A stretch of DNA of 64,000 nt from Clostridia bacterium (lineage in GTDB: Bacteria > Bacillota > Clostridia > Acetivibrionales > DSM-2933): positions 1 to 64,000 of the forward strand of contig JAOABQ010000112.1 of assembly GCA_026418275.1 (NCBI GenBank), in the 5' to 3' direction. The translations under genes and the position numbers were made by a program. Each line of letters opens with the position of its first letter. Positions within the stretch are counted from its first letter, which is position 1. Positions 1 to 7,585 of the stretch are shown here, in pieces. The notes beneath the pieces were generated by a model. The model searched no databases, was not told where the DNA came from, and worked only from the letters and a program-made list of their open reading frames with translations.

Positions 1-10
1 TACGATTCAT
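1..10 (-). CDS. Start of a gene leaving the left edge (first three codons only)
   Basis: On the minus strand an AGGAGG motif (positions 18-24) is followed seven bases later by ATG (positions 8-10), then AAT CGT to the window edge. The ribosome binding site and spacing are typical of this genome, so a leftward gene probably begins here. Nothing can be said about its product. Confidence 0.35.
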
Positions 11-251
11 ATATGATGCCTCCTGTGATATTTGATTTGTGGTTACTTGGCTGGCAACTCACAATTCAAATTTTACAGCTTGGCATCTATTTTTTCAAAG
101 TTCATTTATTTTCTTTACAGGAATGCTCCCTAAAGCTAAAAGAGAGGCAAGAACCAATCCCGCCCCTACTTAGGCCCCCGTACCTCAATCAACTTGAATA
201 CTAGAGGGAAATACAGCCCAACCCGCCTGTACTCCCAACTATGCCTTCGCC

Positions 252-430
252 TCATACAGCAACCTCCAAATCCTCAAAAGCATCCATATCTTCCACATGA
301 ACCGCCTTAATGATAATCTACTCTTTTGTAACATCCACAACTACCTTACTGCCCAATTCAAAGCCAAAGGGTGTTCCGAATTTCAACCAAAAGGATGATG
401 CCCATTCCTGAAATTCCTTGCGAAAATAGA
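252..430 (-). pseudogene. Possible decayed AbrB/MazE-like antitoxin remnant
   Basis: Read on the minus strand, one frame gives FGTPFGFELGSKVVVDVTKE, a TAG stop at 318-320, then IIIKAVHVEDMDAFEDLEV and a TGA at 252-254. The run ELGSKVVVDVTK followed by a beta-strand-like III resembles the swapped-hairpin fold of SpoVT/AbrB/MazE antitoxins. There is no start codon and there is an in-frame stop, so it would not make a full protein. It overlaps the 5' end of the ParB-like fragment on the other strand. The assignment rests on pattern only. Confidence 0.25.
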
Positions 431-658
431 AAACTTTACGAACTGGACTTAAGCACCCTTCAACCCGACCCAAACCAGCCCCGGAAGTGCTTTTCAGAAG
501 AAGCCCTTGAAGAACTGGCCAACTCCGTCAAAGTACACAGCATATTACAGCCCATTTTGTTCCGTGTGAACGGCAACGGCCAAAACATCGTCATTGAGGT
601 AGAAGGGCGGTTTAGGTCAGTTCAAAAGGCCGGACTTGCTGCCATACCTACCATCTAA
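395..658 (+). pseudogene. ParB/Spo0J N-terminal domain fragment
   Basis: The protein carries the N-terminal ParB/RepB/Spo0J domain: the segment LSTLQPDPNQPRKCFSEEAL, then LANSVKVHSILQPILFRV and the GRFRSVQKAGLAAIPTI block, which normally reads GERRxxAAxxAGxxxIP. The frame ends right after this block, so the remainder of the domain (further CTPase motifs) and the DNA-binding HTH are missing; full ParB proteins are about 280 residues. The start is uncertain: GTG at 371 and ATGs at 395 and 398 are in frame, and only AAAGG at 390-394 resembles a ribosome binding site. It is probably a leftover of a mobile-element or accessory ParB-like gene rather than the chromosomal parB. Confidence 0.6.
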
Positions 659-728
659 ATGAATGACAAATCTGCTGTATTTACATTTCACTATGGTCAG
701 ATATCCTCATTGGCTTTGGCGAAGTCGG

Positions 729-753
729 AAACAATCTCCTCAGGAGATTGTTT
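729..753. repeat. Perfect 12-bp inverted repeat with one-base centre
   Basis: AAACAATCTCCT and AGGAGATTGTTT face each other around a single C, downstream of the ParB fragment. No T-tract follows, so it is not a standard terminator. It could be a protein-binding palindrome or an element scar. Confidence 0.5.
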
Positions 754-901
754 GGAAGGGCTACTCAGTTTACCCTCCCTGTTTCTAATAGATACAATAA
801 ATTTAAACCCCATATGTAAAGTCATGCTTAAACCGGTAAAGTTTTACACCGTTTTTTACGATATACCTATAAATAACTATTTAATGAAATGAGGTACGTA
901 T

Positions 902-1786
902 ATGAATGTATCTTCTATTAAAAATTCTTATACCTACAATAAACCGGCCCAGTCCGGATCCTGCAACATTATATCCTCTAAAAATACAGGGGTAAATCCT
1001 TCAACAAATGAACAAATCAATGCCGGTCTTGCATCCGATGGACACGTAAGTACGCAACTCTACACTGAATTTGTTCACCGGCTTGGTTATACGGATTATC
1101 ATGTTTATAACGGAACACCAATATCTGCTTATACTGAACAATTCGGGCGTATAGAAAATGGATATCAGGTTCTTGCCAAGTTTAATCTAACAAACCGTAA
1201 GGAGCATAACGAAAGGATCAAGTCATTTCTTGAGGAAAACGGTATAAAATTTTCCCCTGATGAAAAGCTTACGATAACCATAGACAAAAATGCCTGTATT
1301 TGGGTGTCGGGCTCAACAAGTAAAGAGAGGGATATACAAATACAGCAAGCCCTGAACAGCAGCGACAAAAGCTATCGCATCCAGTTAATGCGGCATATTT
1401 ATGCAATAAACGAGTTGAATGGCAAATTAAACACTTTGGAGTACGACAAATGGGAGGTGGGCAACCTGCTTGAGGAGCAAACAGGACAAAGGCTTCAAGA
1501 TCTAGAACTAATGAACGGGGAAATAACCGGCGCCAATGATAAGCTTGCCTATTTGTTAAACTCCAGTCCGGATACTCAGACCTATGAGCAGAGGGTATTG
1601 GTAAAAAAGCTCAGAACTGTCATGGAGTACGGAGCAGGCAATATCCCTGATATGAAACTCGGCATAGATTTCATCAACGGTTCACTCGTGGATAGGGATG
1701 CGAAATACGGCTTTGGGCCTGAACAGCTAAAGGGCTGGTTTAATGATGTAGTCTCGGGAAGAACAGCTATGGATGTTAAAATATAA
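902..1786 (+). CDS. Conserved hypothetical protein, 294 aa
   Basis: I do not recognise a function. The start ATG follows a GAGGT motif at a good distance. The N-terminal 45 residues are rich in Asn, Ser, Thr and Tyr and look disordered. The rest is soluble and charged, with a mixed alpha/beta part (IKSFLEENGIKFSPDEKLTI, then a TIDKNACIWVSG strand) and a helical part around residues 150-230. There is no signal peptide or membrane segment. The build recalls uncharacterised Firmicutes families such as DUF4885, but I could not verify that. The gene stands alone and shares a bidirectional terminator with the convergent gene that follows. Confidence 0.7.
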   Translation: MNVSSIKNSYTYNKPAQSGSCNIISSKNTGVNPSTNEQINAGLASDGHVSTQLYTEFVHRLGYTDYHVYNGTPISAYTEQFGRIENGYQVLAKFNLTNRKEHNERIKSFLEENGIKFSPDEKLTITIDKNACIWVSGSTSKERDIQIQQALNSSDKSYRIQLMRHIYAINELNGKLNTLEYDKWEVGNLLEEQTGQRLQDLELMNGEITGANDKLAYLLNSSPDTQTYEQRVLVKKLRTVMEYGAGNIPDMKLGIDFINGSLVDRDAKYGFGPEQLKGWFNDVVSGRTAMDVKI

Positions 1787-1836
1787 ACCTGTAAAGAACA
1801 ACGCTTCCCAGCCTTGCGGTGTTTTCCCATACAACA

Positions 1837-1865
1837 AAAGACCCCGGTAAAAATCCGGAGTCTTT
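1837..1865. terminator. Bidirectional terminator between convergent genes
   Basis: AAAGAC and CCGG pair with CCGG and GTCTTT across a short A-rich loop, with A and T runs on both sides. It separates the rightward hypothetical gene ending at 1786 from the leftward gene ending at 1885. Confidence 0.7.
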
Positions 1866-1884
1866 AGTTGTATGCATTTTCAAT

Positions 1885-2715
1885 TTACCATGTTAATGTT
1901 TGGTCATATTCATAATCTATCAATAGTTTAGGATAACTCCAGGTTGACCTTGAATATGCCAGAGAATAATACCTTACATTCCATGTGGTCTTTACCGGAA
2001 GCTGGTTATTCAGTGTAATGCTGGTAAAAATAGTCCCGCCAGAGGATGTTGTATGCCAGATATTCTGGTCTGCATTCAGTACCTGCCTGAATGTATTGCC
2101 AAGACTTGGAGAAATCGTTCCCTGTGCTTGTACCCTCTTTACTATTGCACCATTGGGTATGGATGTATTATTTGTCAAGTTTACACTGGCAATAGGTGAA
2201 ACAGTACCTGCACCTGGGCTGGAAATTGACGATGGTGTAAGTGAGGCTGTGTAAGAACCTGTCTTTATCCTATTGTAGAAGTTGAGCCAGTAGTACTCTG
2301 GGGTTGAACCGCTTATAGCAACCGGTATTACCTGAATATAATAATTATCACTTGCAGGGACATCGATTCGGACGATTTCGTCAGCATTGCTTACCCTTGT
2401 TGAAAGTCCTACCAACTGGAAATTTGAATCGTAAATATATAAATCAAGGTTGTTTCCCACTTCCATACTGCTGAGTTTAACCGCAAGCCTGTCTCCCTGA
2501 TAAGCATAAAAACGGTAAAAATCGGTATCCTGGGTATCAGGCAATACTCCCATTACGGAATTGTATTGACTCCAGGTGCCTAAAATCTGCGCATCGTTAA
2601 TATTATTGTTTGGTTCCAGTTCATCGATAACACCTGCAAAAGCAACTGCTGAAAATGACAGGACTAAAGCAAAAACAACTAAACAGACACCGGTAATTTT
2701 AAACGGCTTTTTCAT
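1885..2715 (-). CDS. Secreted protein with bacterial pre-peptidase C-terminal (PPC) domain
   Basis: Residues 1-27 form a signal peptide (KKPFK, hydrophobic core, cleavage after AFA). Residues about 30-150 fit the PPC beta-sandwich: it opens with DELEPNNNINDAQ, continues with DTDFYRFYAYQGDRL and ends with a YYIQVIP strand. Such domains flank secreted proteases and other exoenzymes and may help binding or secretion. The last 120 residues are Ser/Thr/Asn-rich beta structure of unknown type, and no catalytic motif is visible. The start is set by AAAGGAGG nine bases upstream of ATG. The gene is monocistronic. A role on or outside the cell surface is inferred. Confidence 0.75.
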   Translation of the reverse strand: MKKPFKITGVCLVVFALVLSFSAVAFAGVIDELEPNNNINDAQILGTWSQYNSVMGVLPDTQDTDFYRFYAYQGDRLAVKLSSMEVGNNLDLYIYDSNFQLVGLSTRVSNADEIVRIDVPASDNYYIQVIPVAISGSTPEYYWLNFYNRIKTGSYTASLTPSSISSPGAGTVSPIASVNLTNNTSIPNGAIVKRVQAQGTISPSLGNTFRQVLNADQNIWHTTSSGGTIFTSITLNNQLPVKTTWNVRYYSLAYSRSTWSYPKLLIDYEYDQTLTW

Positions 2716-3066
2716 GGTTAATAGCCTCCTTTGCGATTTGGATATTGGTAAGAACTCAAATATGGTACATCATGATACTGCGCCATGTTTAACCTGTGAG
2801 CGCATTCATTAACTCCTGTGCACAGATTGTTATAAAATGGATTTTGCATGCAACTCCCCAGTAATACAATATCAACTATTTTCCAATTTGTCAACAATAT
2901 TTTACATTAAATACTAATATTTGTATTTAACATTCCTTGCTGTATTTAAGATTAATGGATACGATTAAACCATGCTTATCCAAATGGTTACATAGATTTT
3001 GATGCAGAAAATTTTAATAGATTAATTGGGGGGCTAGCTTTCCAAGTCCATCAAACAATAATGACG
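2716..3066. other. Gene-free stretch, upstream region of the PPC gene
   Basis: AT-rich DNA with stop codons in all frames. It should contain the promoter of the leftward PPC gene. I see no RNA or element. Confidence 0.4.
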
Positions 3067-3404
3067 AAAGCCGGATAAGTGCTCCATAAGCCGCACCAAA
3101 AAGTACCTCCATACCCTTTTTTTGTCAAGATATTTTTCTTCTTGACAATCCTTAGCTGGTCTGCTGCTCCGTTAGCCAAAAGAAAAATCAATTCTATAAA
3201 AATGCTATACCCCTTATTGGTACGGGTACATCAAGACACCAAGACATACCCCCAAGGATTTTGACGACCTTTTGCCACTCTTGTACTTAGAGGTAGAATC
3301 TGTACACAACTTGACCGGAGGTGAAAAAAAATTAAAAAATATCTTGACAAAAAAAGGGTATGGCTGTACTTTTCGATGCGGCTTATGGAGCAGTTATTCG
3401 GCTC
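3067..3404. repeat. Element of about 340 bp with ~70-bp imperfect terminal inverted repeats
   Basis: The left arm (3067-3138) and the reverse complement of the right arm (3336-3404) match almost base for base over about 70 positions. Both contain GCTCCATAAGCCGCA (3081-3095 and, inverted, 3377-3391) and CCATACCCTTTTTT followed by GTCAAGATATTTTT. The 200-bp centre has no convincing coding frame. This is the architecture of a MITE or of a decayed insertion sequence. Confidence 0.7.
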
Positions 3405-3768
3405 TGTGGGCTATTTTACCGGAAAATACAACTTCGGCAAGTGGGCTTCCAGGTCTCGCTGAAGGATGCTTAAGTCCAGTTCGTAAAGCTTTCTGTTTTC
3501 ATAAGGGATGAGGAGCATGGAACATCATCCTTTCTGATTGGTTGGGGTCAATACTTCTAAAACCGGGAGAGCGGCATTACTGCCGGGCTTACGGCTTTCA
3601 AGGATGCCTCTGGGACTTTCGAAAAAGTCCGGCCTCAGTGTGTACTTCAAAGGGACCACTGAGACACTTTTTTGAATTTTTATTCATTAACATTTAGCAG
3701 CAGGTTTTTTTATATCCCGGGTGACTTCTCTACAAAAAGATAGTGTCATATCCCTTGTTAAATAGCTT
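3405..3768. other. Gene-free stretch with two small hairpins
   Basis: GGACTTT-CGAA-AAAGTCC (3613-3630) is a tight tetraloop hairpin, and a CTCAGTG/CACTGAG pair follows and ends in ACACTTTTTT. Either could terminate rightward transcription, but no rightward gene is recognised upstream. Confidence 0.35.
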
Positions 3769-5124
3769 TTACTGTCTGTCACTTCTGTTTAAATCTGATT
3801 CTACTTGCCCTGCAAGCTCATTTAAGTTGGCCTCACTGATATCTTCATTATTCGAGATCTTGCCCATAAAATAGTGTTGGATAGTTCTAAAAATGGCATT
3901 CTGTGAGACATGCGAATCATAAATATTTTTCGTGAAGTAGGGTTGAATAACGCTATAAATGGCATTCGCTCCGGCATCTGCATCATAATAGACCAAAGAT
4001 TTACCGATGATATTTTTATAGATTACAGCTTTATCTGCGGGAAGCTTCTGAATACTATTGGCCATCACTTTCTTATGAACAGGATTCATTCCTGGCCCGT
4101 CTACTAAAGATTTTTGCATATCTTCAGAAATTAACATTTTTATAAAGTCATAGGCCTCTTTTTGCATATTGCTTTTTTTATAAATGCCGGCAGAATATGC
4201 ATTTCCCCTATTGAATCCCGTCTCACTCTCAATTGGCAAGTTCATGACATCAATGTTGGGATAATTATTTTTAATAAATGTATAATCCGTAATACCTATA
4301 TTGCTAGGTAAAAATGCGAACTCTCCCTTACTAAGACTTTCAATTGGTCTATATCCTGTTTTTATCCCCGGTATATTGGAATCGCTATAAACGCTTACGC
4401 TGTTTCCTATCCATATTTCTCTTTCATATTTATACCATTCTAAAACGAGAGAATTGTTCACATTTGTTGTTCTACCATTACTATTCACCAATCTCAATCC
4501 CCGGCTGTTTATAAAAGGTTCTAATAAACTTCCCTTCGTTATGTAAGAATTATTAAATACGCAATCACCTTTATTGATGGTATTTGCAAAATTAAAAAAA
4601 TCTTTCCATGTCCAGTTTGTTTTAGGTTCTAACTGATACTTTTTCAAAATATCCTTATTATATAAAAGTCCCTGGGCAAAAAAACCTATAGGTAATGTAT
4701 ACAATGATCCTTTAATTTTTACCCGATCCAAAAACCCCTCTTCATAGGTTTCATCCATCAAATTGGTATCCTGGTCAATGTAATCATCCAAGGACCGCAA
4801 TGCTCCATAACTAGAAAAATCACTGACATTAATATCATAAAGCATAACTACATCTATCTTTGAGCCAGCCGCAACATCATTCAATATGTAGAAATTATCC
4901 GTATAACCACCTCTGGGATTAAGTTTGACAGTGATATTCTTATTGTTCTCTTCAAATTTCTTCTTTGCTTGAACTAAGTCATCGAATTTTTCTGCCGCAA
5001 TAGTACTGGCAAAAGAAGGAAAATAGACATTAAGTTCCTTTTTCTTTGTAGACTCTTTGGCATTACAACCTACCATAGAAATAATAAGAAAAGCAGCAAG
5101 AACCAGTATCCGCATTCTTTTCAA
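3769..5124 (-). CDS. Extracellular solute-binding lipoprotein (family 1, sugar ABC type)
   Basis: A 451-residue substrate-binding protein of the type that delivers oligosaccharides to ABC transporters. The start is a TTG (5122-5124) with AAAGGGG eight bases upstream; translation from there gives a classic lipoprotein signal, KRMRILVLAAFLIISMVGC, with the lipidated cysteine at residue 20. Family features follow: VYFPSFASTIAAEKFDDLVQ, KIDVVMLYDINVSDFSSYGA near the hinge, and a NAYSAGIYKKSNMQKEAYDF block typical of family 1 C-lobes. No permease or ATPase gene is adjacent, so this is an orphan binding protein that either shares a distant transporter or is involved in sensing. Confidence 0.85.
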   Translation of the reverse strand: MKRMRILVLAAFLIISMVGCNAKESTKKKELNVYFPSFASTIAAEKFDDLVQAKKKFEENNKNITVKLNPRGGYTDNFYILNDVAAGSKIDVVMLYDINVSDFSSYGALRSLDDYIDQDTNLMDETYEEGFLDRVKIKGSLYTLPIGFFAQGLLYNKDILKKYQLEPKTNWTWKDFFNFANTINKGDCVFNNSYITKGSLLEPFINSRGLRLVNSNGRTTNVNNSLVLEWYKYEREIWIGNSVSVYSDSNIPGIKTGYRPIESLSKGEFAFLPSNIGITDYTFIKNNYPNIDVMNLPIESETGFNRGNAYSAGIYKKSNMQKEAYDFIKMLISEDMQKSLVDGPGMNPVHKKVMANSIQKLPADKAVIYKNIIGKSLVYYDADAGANAIYSVIQPYFTKNIYDSHVSQNAIFRTIQHYFMGKISNNEDISEANLNELAGQVESDLNRSDRQ

Positions 5125-5374
5125 TTTAAACACCCCTTTTATAATTAATTCATAATTCATTAATTAAATAATACCGTGCTTTACTTCATATGAAGAGGGT
5201 ATATTCTTCGGTTCTTTAGTGGTCTTTTTTCGGTTCCCAAAAAAAGGAAAAATAAAGATCAAGCTAAAAAGGGTCAATTCTACTTGACAAATAATGCCAT
5301 CTTAGAAAAAAGAATTTTAATGCCGGGCTGAAAACTGCAAAACGCTGTTCCGGCTCGGCCTTAGTGTGCGTCTA

Positions 5375-5512
5375 TCAAATATCTAATACAATTTTATCTA
5401 ATTGGCCTTTTAAAGGTTGTAAACTGTTACATGGTATTCTACTTTCAACGTATTCTTTTGCAAGTGCATTAAGCCAATCAACGTTATAATTTAAAACTAG
5501 AGCTTGCGGCAT
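5375..5512 (-). CDS. Possible small ORF or gene remnant, 45 aa
   Basis: An ATG-to-TGA frame reads as protein-like sequence: MPQALVLNYNVDWLNALAKE, continuing to a C-terminus in LDKIVLDI. No ribosome binding site is visible and there is a stop in frame just upstream. It may be the tail of a lost gene. Function unknown. Confidence 0.2.
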   Translation of the reverse strand: MPQALVLNYNVDWLNALAKEYVESRIPCNSLQPLKGQLDKIVLDI

Positions 5513-5995
5513 AAAGATTTACATTTTACTGCACATGTAAAATAGCTTTAATTGAATAATCACTAATACCCAGAACCAGTATATTCCTTAATGAAGCTAA
5601 CAAAATAATTATGCCTCCAATAAGGTTCCAATAAAAAATACCTTGAAAGTTTGATTCTTATGTTTAAGTTTGTCAAAAACAATTGTAAAAACTACTGTCT
5701 CTGCAAATGGAAAAGAGAATATCGAAAAAACTTCGGGCAAAAGGGGTTGTATACCGTTATACAAAACAGGCTTAAGATCAGCGATTCTCTTCACCGGCGA
5801 CTCCGAAGGTCTTATCAAAAAAGCGAAGGGGAATGATTTGCCTTGGATTCGCTTCACAGACCGCTTTGATATATGGTAATGACTTCAACCATGAGAGGAG
5901 ACGTAAGTCTACCTGTCTACTCGACCCCATTTGTATTGAAAATCCTTCATAGAGTCATACGAAGACACTTCCAAGCAACCCGGTAGTACACTACG

Positions 5996-6034
5996 ACAGA
6001 GCCGAAATACTGTTAACAGGCTTCCGGCTCTGTC
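5996..6034. repeat. Hairpin with 10-bp perfect stem
   Basis: GACAGAGCCG pairs with CGGCTCTGTC across 19 bases and is followed by TAAAAAA. It lies directly before a second terminator-like hairpin. Confidence 0.5.
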
Positions 6035-6040
6035 TAAAAA

Positions 6041-6077
6041 AGTAATGACCATCACAGTTGAAGTCATTACTGTTTTT
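6041..6077 (+). terminator. Terminator-like hairpin
   Basis: AGTAATGAC (6041-6049) pairs with GTCATTACT (6063-6071), followed by GTTTTTG. No gene directly upstream on this strand is recognised. Confidence 0.45.
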
Positions 6078-6311
6078 GTTGGTGGGGGCCCTTGTAGCAC
6101 CCTACCAAAAGGTTATTTTGTATAGATTAGATTTTAGTCATGGGAATACCTAAATTTATAGTTTAACTAGTTTAACTAATATGTAAAAAGGATATTTTTT
6201 GTAAAAATCTATTTTTTTATTATATTTCCTATAATATTTTCACAAATTTACCGATATATACATTGCAAGTATAAAAATCCAAAATAATTTAAGAGTAAAG
6301 GAGAAAAAACA

Positions 6312-6569
6312 ATGACAGGAACTTACTCAGCGTTCAAAACAGATATTAGTCAAGACGAGTTGAATGTTTTTAAAAAAGCTATAGGTCAATTAGTGGGGGT
6401 TAATTACCAGCCACTAGCAGTATCTAGTCAAGTTGTTAGTGGCATCAATTACAAATTTTTCTGCAATGCAACCCCTGTTTACCCAAATGCGATTACAGAA
6501 CCTGTTATTATTCTGATTTATGAACAGCTAGATGGTTCGGTGCATCTAAATGAAATTAAAAAAATATAA
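6312..6569 (+). CDS. Small cystatin-like protein, 85 aa
   Basis: The protein shows the cystatin signature: an N-terminal helix (DISQDELNVFKKAIGQLVG), then a strand with QVVSG at residues 40-44 running into INYKFFCNATPV. Cystatins inhibit papain-type cysteine proteases by inserting the QxVxG loop in the active-site cleft. A C-terminal strand (EPVIILIYEQLDGSVHLNEI) completes the expected beta sheet. The protein has no signal peptide, so it is stefin-like and probably cytosolic. The start is supported by AAAGGAG eight bases before ATG. It is a solitary gene followed by a long hairpin. Inhibitor activity is inferred from the fold; a non-inhibitory role is possible. Confidence 0.7.
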   Translation: MTGTYSAFKTDISQDELNVFKKAIGQLVGVNYQPLAVSSQVVSGINYKFFCNATPVYPNAITEPVIILIYEQLDGSVHLNEIKKI

Positions 6570-6632
6570 AAGTGGCTCATAAAAACCTTCGAAGGTTGCC
6601 AGATGTAAAAAATCAAATTTTGCTTAATTAAC

Positions 6633-6678
6633 TTAAAGGCCGGGCTGGACTTAACCAAAGTTCTAGTCCGGCCTTTAA
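6633..6678. terminator. Long hairpin after the cystatin-like gene
   Basis: TTAAAGGCC (6633-6641) pairs with GGCCTTTAA (6670-6678), and GGACT with AGTCC inside, leaving a small bulge. No T-tract follows, so termination is only plausible. Confidence 0.45.
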
Positions 6679-6712
6679 AGAGCTGTTCAAATGGTGGCAA
6701 CGAGGCGGATAA

Positions 6713-6841
6713 GGTGGCCACATAGAAAATATCCTGCGGCAGGATTTAACCCCTTTGGAAGAAGCAGCACTTCAAGAACTGAAGGAAAAATACAAGTATT
6801 CCAATGAGAAATTTGTCTCTTTATCTTATATAAATGTGTAA
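6713..6841 (+). pseudogene. C-terminal coding remnant, unknown family
   Basis: A frame preceded by a stop and lacking any start codon reads ENILRQDLTPLEEAALQELK, then EKYKYSNEKFVSLSYINV and a TAA. The amphipathic, charged sequence looks like the end of a real protein. It lies in a patch of gene debris next to the broken response regulator. Confidence 0.3.
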
Positions 6842-6899
6842 CTAACTAAAAAGGAGATACAAATTGTGATGCGAAAATTTAGGCATTCATCCAAATAAG

Positions 6900-7248
6900 T
6901 TACTGCATCACTTTTAAACCATTGAGGGAACATTTGATGGTATGAATAAGGTCCTGATCATTAATATCCTTTAATATGTAACCGTCAGCACCATTTTTAA
7001 TGGCTTCAGAGATAAAATGATTATCTATAAAGTAGTCAGCATAATGACTTTTATATGTGGAAATTCTTCTTTGATCCTCTTTACAGCTTCTATGCCGTCA
7101 CATCCGGGCATTTTATATCTATCAGCACCACTTGGGGCAAGAGCTCTTTACATAATTGAAAAGCTTCATATCCGTCGTGGCGCGACCTATAACTTCGATT
7201 TCTCCTGACTTTTCTAAAATTATTGTAAGACCACAAGTGAGAATGGGA
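6900..7248 (-). pseudogene. Broken response regulator receiver domain
   Basis: Spliced across at least three frameshifts, the minus strand encodes a nearly complete REC domain: LTIILEKSGEIEVIGR, HDGYEAFQLCKELLPQVVLI, the phosphoacceptor context DIKMPGCDG, then EAVKRIKEEFPHIKVIMLTT and AIKNGADGYILKDINDQDL. The Asp, Thr and Lys of the active site are all recognisable. It resembles NarL/LuxR-type regulators, but the frame stops after LNGLKVMQ and no HTH domain follows. The 5' end is cut near 7248, where a repeat fragment begins, so insertion of that repeat may have truncated it. Confidence 0.7.
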
Positions 7249-7250
7249 CC

Positions 7251-7284
7251 CGCATACCCTAGAAAAGAATTACGTTACGAGGCG
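7251..7284. repeat. Fragment of the two-hairpin CTAG repeat
   Basis: CGCATACCCTAGAAAAGAAT followed by TACGTTACGAGGCG matches the second hairpin of the 107-bp repeats at 36352-36458 and 37685-37791. Only this half is present. Confidence 0.7.
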
Positions 7285-7585
7285 TCTTATTCTATCAAAT
7301 TCGTATCAAGTTTTAAAGAGTCTCATATAAAAATAAAATAATTCACACAACCGAAAAATAGCTTCCTAAGTTTAGGATCTTGCCGTCCTGCATGCGGGAA
7401 TGAAAAAGGCGAAGTTGAAAATGCCGGAAAAGAGGCTGAGAGGAAGTTCTTTGTTCCTTATATGCGCTTTATGCCAAAGGTAACCATCCAAATTCCTTTA
7501 AAAATGTCGAACCCCCCCTCTGAAATTTACATAATATATTAGTAGGAAATATGCTAAATATAGTAAATATAGAGGAGCGTGCGAA

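Larger units (their letters stand above)
5125..6311. other. Long gene-poor stretch (about 1.2 kb)
   Basis: Mostly non-coding with scattered hairpins. The overlapping short frames near 5610-5880 on both strands show no family resemblance and are not called. GTAATGACTTCAAC (5877-5890) recurs inverted as GTTGAAGTCATTAC (6057-6070), which may mark the ends of a decayed element. The stretch should also contain the promoter of the binding-protein gene and of the cystatin-like gene. Confidence 0.4.

Noticed and set aside
13..204. 63-codon frame near the left edge
   Set aside because: No ribosome binding site, no family resemblance, and composition like non-coding DNA. The opposite strand has a better gene start at the edge.
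659..892. 77-codon frame after the ParB fragment
   Set aside because: It contains the 729-753 palindrome and low-complexity text. No conserved pattern.
5609..5879. Overlapping frames on both strands
   Set aside because: Three frames cover the same bases and none looks like a protein family. Treated as non-coding.
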